Position numbers and translations under genes: made by a program. From positions 186,001 through 250,000 of the forward strand of contig NZ_CP042305.1 of the NCBI RefSeq assembly GCF_007859675.1: 64,000 bases of DNA, given 5' to 3'. This stretch comes from Humibacter ginsenosidimutans. GTDB taxonomy: Bacteria; Actinomycetota; Actinomycetes; Actinomycetales; Microbacteriaceae. Below the pieces are notes generated by a model. That model made no database searches and was not told the origin of the DNA. It worked only from the letters and a program-made list of their open reading frames with translations. Within the stretch, counting starts at the first letter, position 1. Each line of letters opens with the position of its first letter. Of the stretch, positions 40,093-48,008 are shown in pieces.

Positions 40093-41127
40093 GTGCACGT
40101 GGCGTCCAACGAACTAGACCGCCTCCCCGTGATCGCCGTCACCGGGCCGCTCGGCGCGGGCAAGACCACCGTGACGAACCACCTGCTGCGCAGGGTCGGC
40201 GCACGCCTCGGGGTGGTCATGAACGACTTCGGCGCCATCAACGTGGACGCCGCGCTCGTGACCGGCCAAGTCGACGAGATGGCGGCGATCTCCGGCGGAT
40301 GCCTGTGCTGCCTCCCCGACTCCGGCGGCCTCGACGACGCCCTGGCGAAGCTCGCCCATCCGCGTCTCCGGCTGGATGCCGTGCTCGTCGAGGCGAGCGG
40401 CGTGGCCGATCCGGTCGCGCTGGCCCGGCTCATCCGCTTCAGCGGCGTCGACCGGGTGCGCCCGAGCGGCGTGGTCGAGGTCGTCGATGCCGTCAACCTC
40501 GACGCCGCCGACGCGGGCGCCGACGCGTCGAACCGGTACCGAGCGTCGACGCTCGTCGTGATCACGAAGACCGACCTGCTCGAGCCCGCGACGCGCGACT
40601 CGGTCGTGGAGCGCATCCGAGATCGGGTGCGGCGGGCCAACCCGGACGCCGAGATCGTGGTGGCGCCGCACGGATCCGTTGATCCGCAGCTGGTGTTCGA
40701 CGCCGCGAGGGAGGAGGAGCCGGCCGACGAGCTCCCGCTCGCGCGACTGGTTCGCGACGATCATGCGGGTGCCCACCATGAGCATGCCCACTCGGCGAGC
40801 GTCGTCGCCTCCGGCCCCGTCTCGCCGAGCGCCTTGATCGACCTGCTCGAGCATCCGCCGGCGGGGGCGTACCGCCTCAAGGGCCGGGTCGGCGTTCTCA
40901 CGCCCGGAGGCGTGCGCGGCTACGCCGTGAACCTCGTCGGCGGGCTCATCCACGTGGCACGCATGGCGGCGCCGCCGAGGCCGGCCGGTGAGCTCGTCGC
41001 CATCGGACTGCGGCTGGACGAGGCCGTCGCTGGAGCCCGACTCCACGACGTGCTCGCGACGCCGGCGACCCGTCCCGATCCCGCCGGCCTGCGCCGTCTG
41101 CAGCGCTACCGCCGCCTCAGCGACTGA
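40093..41127 (+). CDS. CobW/G3E GTPase, probable zinc metallochaperone
   Basis: 344 residues from GTG 40093 (GTG 40099 is an alternative). P-loop GPLGAGKTT at 18-26, the metal-binding CxCC motif in GGCLCCLP near 70, and the nucleotide motif TKTD. A His-rich stretch (DDHAGAHHEHAH) near residue 225 could store zinc. A C-terminal CobW_C domain follows. G3E GTPases of this group deliver zinc to client enzymes when zinc is scarce; the placement between the zinc importer and two zinc-type regulators fits. Confidence 0.88.
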   Translation: MHVASNELDRLPVIAVTGPLGAGKTTVTNHLLRRVGARLGVVMNDFGAINVDAALVTGQVDEMAAISGGCLCCLPDSGGLDDALAKLAHPRLRLDAVLVEASGVADPVALARLIRFSGVDRVRPSGVVEVVDAVNLDAADAGADASNRYRASTLVVITKTDLLEPATRDSVVERIRDRVRRANPDAEIVVAPHGSVDPQLVFDAAREEEPADELPLARLVRDDHAGAHHEHAHSASVVASGPVSPSALIDLLEHPPAGAYRLKGRVGVLTPGGVRGYAVNLVGGLIHVARMAAPPRPAGELVAIGLRLDEAVAGARLHDVLATPATRPDPAGLRRLQRYRRLSD

Positions 41128-41150
41128 TCCGAACCGCGCACGCCAGTGAC

Positions 41151-41504
41151 TCAGGCGGACTCTTCGCTCAGCTCGTGCCGGTGCGCCGAGCCGAGGCCGC
41201 GCGGCTCCTGCACGTGCACGACGGCGTCCGCGATGACGTGGGTCACGTGCAGGTCGGCGACCTGATAGGTCACCTCCTTGCCGCGACGCTCGGCCGTCAC
41301 CAGACCGGCCTGGCGCAGGGTGCGCAGATGCTGCGACACCAGCGGCTGCGACATCCCGGTCGCCTCCGTCAGGCGACCAACCGTGGCCGGAGACTCGCTG
41401 AGCAGACGGAGGAGCCGGAGTCGGGATTCGTTGCCCAGCACCTTGAACAGGTCGGCCGCCTCCGCCAGGCCCGGTTCCGCACTCACGCTCAGATCCCACC
41501 ACAT
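41151..41504 (-). CDS. ArsR/SmtB family zinc-sensing repressor
   Basis: 117 residues from ATG 41504 (GTG 41486 has a better ribosome-binding site). Winged helix: LFKVLGNESRLRLLRLLSE and MSQPLVSQHLRTLRQAGL. The last helix DLHVTHVIADAVVHVQE fits the alpha5 metal motif D-x-H-x10-H-x2-E exactly, the Zn(II) sensing site of SmtB/CzrA proteins. It is divergent from a second Fur-family gene. By family, zinc releases it from DNA, so it would repress efflux or storage genes. Confidence 0.88.
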   Translation of the reverse strand: MWWDLSVSAEPGLAEAADLFKVLGNESRLRLLRLLSESPATVGRLTEATGMSQPLVSQHLRTLRQAGLVTAERRGKEVTYQVADLHVTHVIADAVVHVQEPRGLGSAHRHELSEESA

Positions 41505-41529
41505 GTATAAGAGAATTGCAATGTGTCTA

Positions 41530-41549
41530 CTATTGAGTGAGGTTCTCAG
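41530..41549. promoter_or_regulatory. Possible Zur-like box 3 between arsR and fur
   Basis: CTATTGAGTGAGGTTCTCAG has TGAG and CTCA arms and agrees with box 2 at about 13 of 16 core positions. It lies 20 bases upstream of the second Fur-family gene. The match is weaker than the other two boxes. Confidence 0.4.
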
Positions 41550-41569
41550 TTCGATCGGAGGGCGAGACC

Positions 41570-42013
41570 GTGCCAGCATCAGAGATTCGCGAGGAGCGCC
41601 GGACGGCGCAGAAGGATGCCGTCCGCCGTGCGTTGGGCGAGGAGAGCGGCTTCATCTCCGCTCAGCAGCTGCATCAGCGCCTGAGCGACAACGGCGCATC
41701 CGTCGGGCTGGCGACCGTCTACCGGCAGCTGAACGCGCTGGTCGACTCGGGTCTCGCCGACGCCATCCCGGTATCGGGCGGCCAGCTGTTCCGGGCGTGC
41801 GAGCAGCGCGAGCATCACCACCATCTGGTGTGCGAGAACTGCGGCAGGGCGGTGGAGATCGACCCGCCATCGGAGAAGTGGATCCGCACCGTCGCGAAGG
41901 ACCACGGCTTCACGGTCAACAGGCACGTGCTCGAGGTGTTCGGGCTCTGCGCGGACTGTCACAACGCCGGCGTCGAGCCGAACGACCGTCCGGAGGCGTT
42001 CCGCGATTCCTAA
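41570..42013 (+). CDS. Fur family metalloregulator, second copy
   Basis: 147 residues from GTG 41570 with GGAGG upstream. DNA-binding part SAQQLHQRLSDNGASVGLATVYRQLNALV; the metal part has REHHHHLVCENCG and LCADCH, with both CxxC pairs. Sequence differs clearly from the Fur-family protein at 35759. Which of the two is Zur cannot be decided by eye; the HHHH-V-CxxC arrangement is common in Zur. Confidence 0.87.
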   Translation: MPASEIREERRTAQKDAVRRALGEESGFISAQQLHQRLSDNGASVGLATVYRQLNALVDSGLADAIPVSGGQLFRACEQREHHHHLVCENCGRAVEIDPPSEKWIRTVAKDHGFTVNRHVLEVFGLCADCHNAGVEPNDRPEAFRDS

Positions 42014-42451
42014 GCGGGTCCTCGTCACGGAGGAGAGGTCGGTCGGAGAAGACTGGTCACACTACCGGCGCTTGTCGTTTCAATCGCAAATGCCATCAAA
42101 CAGTGCCTGCGGGTCGTTCGCGAGAACGCAAGTTGCTTGACGTCGACGCGTTTCCGTGGATTGTTCCGTTCTGTGGTCGGGCCGGAAGTCCTGTCCACAG
42201 ATGTTTGAGGGAACGGTGTTGGCGTGAGTGGAGTTCGGGCGCCAAGGTGAGTCAGGTTACAACACGATCGAGGCCCTCATCTTGGAAGCGTCAGCGCAGA
42301 AGGCGGAACAGAAGTAGACGATGTCGACACAGAAAAACCCCGGAACGACGAGGAACTCGAGGGCCTCGGGGGTTCTGCATTTCACGGCTCAGCGGCTCGC
42401 GCGGGGCCCATCGGTCCGAACGGGCCGGTAGAGGGGAAGGGCTGACATCCG
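42014..42451. other. Non-coding segment, no gene seen
   Basis: About 440 bases of lower GC between the second Fur-family gene and the alpha/beta hydrolase. No start with ribosome-binding site and sustained coding text was found. One DnaA-box-like CTGTCCACA occurs near 42192, without others nearby. Confidence 0.5.
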
Positions 42452-43354
42452 TCAAGGGAGGGATTCCGACTTTGCCTGCGTGACGAGCGCCCGTACCCTC
42501 TCGGCGAATGCGCGCGGGTGGCTGAGGTTGCCGTTGTGTCCTCCGGGCATCTGCTCGACCGGTGTGCCGAGAAGATCAGCCAACGCGATCGCGCATCGGT
42601 GGTCGTAGACGGCGGGAGGCGTCTGCTCGCCGGCGGCGGGCACCACCGGTACCGATGTCTGACGCAGGCGCTCCAGATCGAGTTCGTCTTCGATGATCGC
42701 CGTGAAATCGTGCCGGATGAAGTGGTCGAAGTTCCGTTTTCGCTGCGCGTCGAGAGGCTGCGGGGTGAGCCCGGGCTCGGCGTCGTCAGGAGTCTGCACG
42801 ATGCCCAGTGCGTCCCGGATCAGAGGGACGGCGGCGAACAGGCCCTGGTCGACGTAGGTCGACTGAATGCTGGAGAGTTCGTGCCGTTGGCGAGCACGAT
42901 CCGTCTCAGGCAGCAGGCTCGGCGCGACGGGTTCATGGGCGATGAGCAGCTCGACCTGCTCCGGGTGTCGCACCGCAAGATGCAACCCGATCACGGCACC
43001 GATGCTCAAGCCGAGCATGCTCACCGGCCCGTCTGCAACCACTTTGAGAAGGTGGTGCACATCGTCGGCGTGGTCGGACATCGTCGCTGACGCATCGGCT
43101 GACGTCGTGCGGCTGCGGGAGAGCCCTCGCCGGTCGTAGGTGAGTACGGTGAAGTCCCCGGCAAGAGCGTCGACGAGATCGACACTGCGGTCGGCGTCTC
43201 CTTCTCCGCTCTCGGCGATCAGCAGGAGGGGACCCGATCCACGCTTCTGGTAGTAGAGGACGGCGCCGGGGACCTCCAGTCGGCCGCTCGGCTGGGAGCT
43301 GGTGCCGACCTGGCTCGGGTGCAACGGGGACGGACTGATGCTTGGCGTTGTCAT
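42452..43354 (-). CDS. Alpha/beta hydrolase
   Basis: 300 residues. Fold landmarks: LLLIAESGEGDAD oxyanion region, TYDRRGLSRS strand, nucleophile elbow GLSIGA near residue 117 and the C-terminal catalytic His in MPGGHNGNLSHP. No signal peptide, so cytoplasmic. It is divergent from a MarR-like gene with a palindromic operator between them, so its substrate may be the regulator's ligand. Confidence 0.85.
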   Translation of the reverse strand: MTTPSISPSPLHPSQVGTSSQPSGRLEVPGAVLYYQKRGSGPLLLIAESGEGDADRSVDLVDALAGDFTVLTYDRRGLSRSRTTSADASATMSDHADDVHHLLKVVADGPVSMLGLSIGAVIGLHLAVRHPEQVELLIAHEPVAPSLLPETDRARQRHELSSIQSTYVDQGLFAAVPLIRDALGIVQTPDDAEPGLTPQPLDAQRKRNFDHFIRHDFTAIIEDELDLERLRQTSVPVVPAAGEQTPPAVYDHRCAIALADLLGTPVEQMPGGHNGNLSHPRAFAERVRALVTQAKSESLP

Positions 43355-43391
43355 GAGGCATGAGCGTAGAGCAGTTACATCGAAATAGATA

Positions 43392-43405
43392 CATCGAATT
43401 CGATG
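43392..43405. promoter_or_regulatory. Palindromic operator between hydrolase and marR
   Basis: CATCGAATTCGATG is a perfect 14-base palindrome; a second ACATCGAA copy lies 13 bases to its left (43377-43384). It overlaps the region just before the MarR-like start and would serve both divergent genes. Confidence 0.55.
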
Positions 43406-43407
43406 CT

Positions 43408-43860
43408 ATGGTTCGTGTCGTGAACTCGGTCGAGCTGTTCCTTCTGGGAAGGGTCCTGATGAAGCTGGGTGAGCAGGGGATGCCCCAGCTCACCGATGCC
43501 CAGCGTGGCGGCGGGGGAGACCGCGTCGCACTGGTCGTCGCCACCGAGATCGCGATGTACCCGGGCACGACCGCCGCTGAGGTCACCGTGCGAACCGGAT
43601 TCCCGCAGAGTCAGGTCTCTGCGGCCGTCGCACAGTTGGTCACCGCAGGCTCGGTCGAGGCGAGCCGGGATCCCGGCGACGGTCGCAGAACGCTGCTGCA
43701 TCCCGCACGCCGTGTGTCGAGCCGTGTCGCCGAGGTTCGCGCCGCAAGCGTCGACGGCATCGTCGCGGAACTCGTCGGAGAGGCGGACCTGCGCCGCGTG
43801 ATGGACGCGCTCGAGTTCTTGGCCGCGACGCTCAACCCGGCGAAGGCCGGCGGTCGATGA
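43408..43860 (+). CDS. MarR-like winged-helix regulator
   Basis: 150 residues from ATG 43408 (GTG 43420 is possible). Central winged helix: YPGTTAAEVTVRTGFPQSQVSAAVAQLVTAGSVEASRDPGDGRR, with the DxRR wing typical of MarR. A dimerising C-terminal helix ends the protein. It probably controls itself and the divergent hydrolase through the palindrome between them. Confidence 0.75.
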   Translation: MVRVVNSVELFLLGRVLMKLGEQGMPQLTDAQRGGGGDRVALVVATEIAMYPGTTAAEVTVRTGFPQSQVSAAVAQLVTAGSVEASRDPGDGRRTLLHPARRVSSRVAEVRAASVDGIVAELVGEADLRRVMDALEFLAATLNPAKAGGR

Positions 43861-43926
43861 GGGAGTGCTGCGGGAGTCTCTGCATCCCGTGACGACACCG
43901 TTCGTCTACGTCTGTAGAATCCACGC

Positions 43927-44838
43927 ATGGCGATCTCGACGGTGATGACCGTTCTCGGCCCCGTGCCGGTGACCGAACTCGGGCGCACGATGCCGCACGA
44001 GCATGTGCTGTGCAAGGAGCTCGGCATGGGGGAGGGCCCGCTCGACGACCTCGGCGGCGCGGTCGACGACCTCAGGGTGCTGAAGGATGCCGGCGGCGGC
44101 ACGATCGTCGACGTCACGTCCGGTGACCTCGGGCGCCGCCCCGCGCTGATCCGCGAGGCGTCGGAGCGCTCGGGCGTGAACATCGTCATGGGTGCCGGCT
44201 GGTATCGCGAGTCGTTCTATCCAGAGGACTTCAACCAGGTATCGCTCGACGAGCTCACCGAGCGGCTGCTGGCCGACATCGCCGAGGGTGAGGACGGTGT
44301 GCGTCCCGGCGTGATCGGCGAGATCGGTGCCGACCACGGCTACCTCTCTGCGGTGGAGGAGCGCGTGCTGCGTGCCTGCGCCAGGGCGCAGCGCGAGACC
44401 GGGCTTGGCATCGTGCTGCACGCCGTGATGAGCGAGGTGGGTGCGTGGCAGCTCGACGTGCTCGAAGACGAGGGCGTCGACCTTCGCCGCGTGGGCGTCG
44501 GCCACTGCGACCTCTACCCGAACGTCGACTATCACGTACGGCTCGCCGAGCGCGGCGCCTTCGTGATGTACGACACGCAGAGCTTCCCGAGCCCGGAGCT
44601 CGACGCCGCTCGCATCGCGAACGCCGCCGAGCTGGTGCGGCGAGGCTTCGGCTCGCAGCTGCTGATCTCCCACGACGTGTGCACCCCGAGCGGACGCCGC
44701 GTCGGCGGCGGCCCCGGCTACTCGCGCACGATCACCGACGCCATGCCGGCCCTCATCGAGGCCGGGGTCCCCGCCGAGGTCACCGAGCAGATCATGACCA
44801 CCAACGCCTGGCGGCTGCTGGCCGGCGAATCCGTCTAA
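43927..44838 (+). CDS. Phosphotriesterase-family metallohydrolase
   Basis: 303 residues, amidohydrolase TIM barrel. The first metal motif PHEHVL is near residue 23, later histidines in VLHAV and VGHCD, and the last aspartate in ISHDVCTPSG. At the bridging position the family lysine is replaced by glutamate in VIGEIGADHG, as in E. coli PHP. Activity on lactones, esters or phosphoesters cannot be told apart here. It converges with the next gene with a 4-base overlap. Confidence 0.85.
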   Translation: MAISTVMTVLGPVPVTELGRTMPHEHVLCKELGMGEGPLDDLGGAVDDLRVLKDAGGGTIVDVTSGDLGRRPALIREASERSGVNIVMGAGWYRESFYPEDFNQVSLDELTERLLADIAEGEDGVRPGVIGEIGADHGYLSAVEERVLRACARAQRETGLGIVLHAVMSEVGAWQLDVLEDEGVDLRRVGVGHCDLYPNVDYHVRLAERGAFVMYDTQSFPSPELDAARIANAAELVRRGFGSQLLISHDVCTPSGRRVGGGPGYSRTITDAMPALIEAGVPAEVTEQIMTTNAWRLLAGESV

Positions 44839-45806
44839 GCCGCGTCGTCGCAGGGAGGCGACGTTGTGACACGGGATACGATGAGGTCGCGCACCACGTA
44901 GAACCCGGGCTTGGGCGTGTAGTCGTCGCGGAGCATCCCGAATCTGCTGCGCCAGGTGCTCGAGCTGAGCCCGTCGCGCAGGCCGAAGAACTCGTAGGCT
45001 CCGATGTTGGCGTCGGCATCGAGCACGGCCTCTGCCACGGTGACGAGCACGCGCGCCTGCGTCTCTTCGTCGCGTTCGTCGTCGGTGGGCCATCCCGTCT
45101 CCGTGATGTGAATGGGCGTCTGCGCCGGCACGCCCACCTCCGACGTCACCCGGCGGAACGTCGAGACCAGAAAGCGCACCGCACTCTCGAGCTGCTCCTC
45201 GGGAATGGGGCGGAAGACATCGGGGAACATGTCGAGACCGACGTAATCCAGTTCGCGGAGCCGCCGTTCTCCCAACGCGTCGGCCAGTCGGCGCCAGAAC
45301 GTCGGATCGGCCAGCCCCGCGGAATTCACGCCGATGCGCACCGGGGCCGCCAGCCGCGCGCGCTCGTCGAGGGCGGCATCCACTCCCGCAGCGATCGCTT
45401 CGAGGCATCCTGGGGAGCCGCCATCGAGTGGTGCAGGCACGTTGGGTTCCTCGCCCACCTGAACGTTGCCGCCGCCCCACTCGGCGACGTCGCGGACCGC
45501 TCGGCGAACGAACTGCGCGAAGCCGTCGGGATCGGGGCTCGAGCTCTGGTAGCAGGCGACGAGGTCTGCGCGTCGGCCCTGGCCCAGATAGGCGCGTGGG
45601 TCGTGCGGGGTCGCGGGGTCGTCGACGCGGCCGTCGCTCTGCCGGCCGAAGTGCCGATAGCAACGGATGAGAAAGCCGTGCCCTTCCATCTGCAACTGCT
45701 CGATCGCCTGAACCGCTCGCCGCGGGTCTTCAGGCGGGCAGTCCAACGGTTGGAACTCGACGAGGTCGGCGCTCACGACGCCGGGCCAGATTCCGAAAAT
45801 CATCAT
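44835..45806 (-). CDS. Glycoside hydrolase-like TIM-barrel protein
   Basis: 323 residues without a signal peptide. Clan GH-A landmarks: acid/base Glu in QVGEEPNVP near residue 120, and a nucleophile Glu in IHITETGWPTDDE near 236, plus LDYVGLDMFPD between them. The exact family and sugar are not recognised. The PadR gene upstream is divergent, and two near-identical PadR-type palindromes sit between them, so expression is probably PadR-controlled. Confidence 0.7.
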   Translation of the reverse strand: MMIFGIWPGVVSADLVEFQPLDCPPEDPRRAVQAIEQLQMEGHGFLIRCYRHFGRQSDGRVDDPATPHDPRAYLGQGRRADLVACYQSSSPDPDGFAQFVRRAVRDVAEWGGGNVQVGEEPNVPAPLDGGSPGCLEAIAAGVDAALDERARLAAPVRIGVNSAGLADPTFWRRLADALGERRLRELDYVGLDMFPDVFRPIPEEQLESAVRFLVSTFRRVTSEVGVPAQTPIHITETGWPTDDERDEETQARVLVTVAEAVLDADANIGAYEFFGLRDGLSSSTWRSRFGMLRDDYTPKPGFYVVRDLIVSRVTTSPPCDDAA

Positions 45807-45816
45807 AACTCCTTAT

Positions 45817-45832
45817 TAGCCGTATACGGCTA
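45817..45832. promoter_or_regulatory. PadR operator A
   Basis: TAGCCGTATACGGCTA is a perfect 16-base palindrome 11 bases from the glycoside hydrolase start. A near copy lies 31 bases away, about three helical turns, so two dimers would bind the same DNA face. Confidence 0.7.
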
Positions 45833-45847
45833 GGAGCTTAGACGCAC

Positions 45848-45863
45848 TAGCCGTATACGGTCA
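45848..45863. promoter_or_regulatory. PadR operator B
   Basis: TAGCCGTATACGGTCA, identical to operator A except in the last arm. It lies 23 bases upstream of the PadR start codon. Confidence 0.68.
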
Positions 45864-45885
45864 ATTGGTCGGGTACGCTGAAGCC

Positions 45886-46431
45886 GTGCCGTCGAACGCC
45901 CTCGCGAACCCGCTCGTGCTGCCGATACTCGGTCTGCTCGTCGAGCAGCCACGCCATCCCTACGCCGTGTTCTCGGAACTTCGCGCGCGCTACGACTTCC
46001 TGAAGGTGCGCAACGCGACCGTCTACACGCTGCTGAACACGCTCACTCGCGCAGGCTGGATCATCGAGTCCCCGCAGCAGGACTCCCCGGTGCTCTCCAC
46101 GACCGTCGCAGGGCGTGAGGCGCTCGCGGAGCGGGTCACGGTCGGACTGAGAGGCGGCGCACTCTCCGCGGACGCCGAATTCATGACGGCGCTCGCCTAT
46201 GTGGGCATCCTGGCCCCGAAGGATGCTGTGGCAGCGCTCCAGGATCGTCGTGATCGCCTGCGCGACGAACTCGCTCGGATCCGCCGTGTGCTCGATGACT
46301 CGCCGGCACTGGAGCTGCACATGATCGAGGTGCACTACTACCACGACAGGCTTCGCCACGACCTCGCATGGATCGAGCGCACCATCACACGGATGGGCGA
46401 CGGCAGCCTCGCGTGGCCCCGTCGGGGCTGA
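45886..46431 (+). CDS. PadR family regulator, divergent from the glycoside hydrolase
   Basis: 181 residues from GTG 45886. PadR winged helix: LPILGLLVEQPRHPYAVFSEL and NATVYTLLNTLTRAGWI. The C-terminal helices (LQDRRDRLRDELARIRRVL and HYYHDRLRHDLAWIERTI) form the PadR dimer domain. It is divergent from the enzyme gene and preceded by two palindromes. Confidence 0.85.
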   Translation: MPSNALANPLVLPILGLLVEQPRHPYAVFSELRARYDFLKVRNATVYTLLNTLTRAGWIIESPQQDSPVLSTTVAGREALAERVTVGLRGGALSADAEFMTALAYVGILAPKDAVAALQDRRDRLRDELARIRRVLDDSPALELHMIEVHYYHDRLRHDLAWIERTITRMGDGSLAWPRRG

Positions 46432-46537
46432 GCGCGACGCGAGCTACTCGTCCTCCACAGCCGATGAGTTTCGGGAGCTTTCCACAGAGCGCGCTCTCGT
46501 GTCGCCCGGGCGTCCGGTCAGCGGCCAGCCTGGGGCG

Positions 46538-46990
46538 ATGACCTCACGAAAAGCGACTGACCTGCGCGAGCGTACGTGCGAGCGCGACGACGACCTGCGG
46601 GACGTCCTGCGATTTCTTCTGAAGCGCGCGAACATGCGGCAGATGTGGCTCATCTTCCTCGACGATGAGAACCGCATCGGCGACCCGTTGATGCCGATGG
46701 ACGGCTACCCGGACGACCCCGAAGAGCTGGTGACCACGGATGATCTCGGGGAGCTCACGCACGGCCGGCTGCTGATGCATCGAGCCGGGATGCTCCGCGA
46801 GCTCACCGGCAACGCGGCGATCGTTCTCGTCTGGGAACGCACGGGGCGCGATGCGGTGGATGAGGAGACGCGCCACTGGGCCGGCGCGATGGCGGAAGCG
46901 GCGCACGACCTGGGCGTCCCGCTGCGTGCGCAGTTCCTGTTGCACGACTCGGGCATCCGCCAGCTGCAGGTCGACGACTACGTGAGGTAG
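46538..46990 (+). CDS. Hypothetical protein
   Basis: 150 residues from ATG 46538. Soluble, with alternating strands and helices (MRQMWLIFLDDENRIGDPLMP, LMHRAGMLRELTGNAAIVLVWER, HWAGAMAEAAHDLGV). Coding quality is good and similar proteins occur in Microbacteriaceae, but no family is recognised. It stands alone. Confidence 0.65.
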   Translation: MTSRKATDLRERTCERDDDLRDVLRFLLKRANMRQMWLIFLDDENRIGDPLMPMDGYPDDPEELVTTDDLGELTHGRLLMHRAGMLRELTGNAAIVLVWERTGRDAVDEETRHWAGAMAEAAHDLGVPLRAQFLLHDSGIRQLQVDDYVR

Positions 46991-47093
46991 GGACCGCGGT
47001 CTGGCGAGCGCCGACGTCCAGCTTCACGACCGGTTCACGGGCTGAAATCGGACTCGGACTGAGAACAGACGCGGGCGCTCGAATCCCGCACGA

Positions 47094-47816
47094 CTACGTC
47101 AGGCGAGCCGCCGAGAGGAGCAACACGACGGAGACGAGCGCGATCACGATCACCAGTCCGACGACGGCCCAGCCGATGATCACGGCCGCGAGAGCCAGTC
47201 CGTGGCCGGGTTGGCCGGTTCGCTTGATCTGACTGAGCGCAACGTGGCCAAGGATCAGCCCGACGACGCTGCTGAAGAAGACGACGATGAGCGCGGCGAT
47301 CGCGAGACCGTTCGTCTGCTCGACCTGCTGGGTGGCTGGCTGAGCCCCGATGACAGGGGACGCGGCTTCCGCCGCGAGCTGTCCGCTGCGTGTGCTGCTC
47401 CTGCTGATGACTTCAGCGACAACGGCGACGATGATCGGCACGACGATTCCGAGGATGAACGCGAAGACGATGGCGATCATGGCGGAAGGGGCGAGGACTC
47501 CGAGGAGCCCGAGAAGGCTCACGGCGACGAGCCCCCACGTTGAGGCGCGAAGCCGCCTGATCAAGATCCATCCCGATGTCAGCGCTGCCGCTCCTAGAAC
47601 GAGGGAGACACCGAATGCGATGCGCCAGATCGGCATGAGTGCTCCCGTGGAGGGCAGCAGGAATGGACCGGGACTGTGCAGATCCGGATTGCCCCGCAAG
47701 AGATCGAATGCGGTGAAGACGAAGAAAACACCGACGACCAGCAGAACAATGCTGATGACGCGGCTCGCTGGAGTGGAGGCGGTGTTGACAGCGGCGGGGC
47801 TCGGGTTATCGGTCAT
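47094..47816 (-). CDS. DUF4190-type membrane protein
   Basis: 240 residues from ATG 47816. Three or four hydrophobic segments in the first 130 residues, a Ser/Ala linker, then a DUF4190 two-span domain: GLAIAALIVVFFSSVVG, LGHVALSQIKRTGQPGHGLA and a last span. Function unknown; such proteins are common in actinobacterial membranes. Confidence 0.75.
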   Translation of the reverse strand: MTDNPSPAAVNTASTPASRVISIVLLVVGVFFVFTAFDLLRGNPDLHSPGPFLLPSTGALMPIWRIAFGVSLVLGAAALTSGWILIRRLRASTWGLVAVSLLGLLGVLAPSAMIAIVFAFILGIVVPIIVAVVAEVISRSSTRSGQLAAEAASPVIGAQPATQQVEQTNGLAIAALIVVFFSSVVGLILGHVALSQIKRTGQPGHGLALAAVIIGWAVVGLVIVIALVSVVLLLSAARLT

Positions 47817-48008
47817 GGAGGTCCTCTCGGTGGCGCAGGTATCCCGATCGTGGCGTGCGAATCGTGGGCGGGCCATCCCAACTTCTGGGGGCGTCGTCGC
47901 GGTGCACCGCCGAGGTCGGCCACGCAGGCACTGCGGGTGCGCTCACGCCCGTCCGGACCCGCTCGCCCCTGCCCAGCCCGACCCCCGCCGCCCAGTACGC
48001 TTGATCCG

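Noticed and set aside
42185-42200. Replication origin signal from a DnaA-box-like sequence
   Set aside because: A single imperfect box with no cluster, no AT-rich unwinding region and no dnaA or dnaN nearby.
45847-46359. Leftward open frame opposite the PadR gene
   Set aside because: Shadow frame; the rightward PadR protein has the full winged helix and dimer domain.
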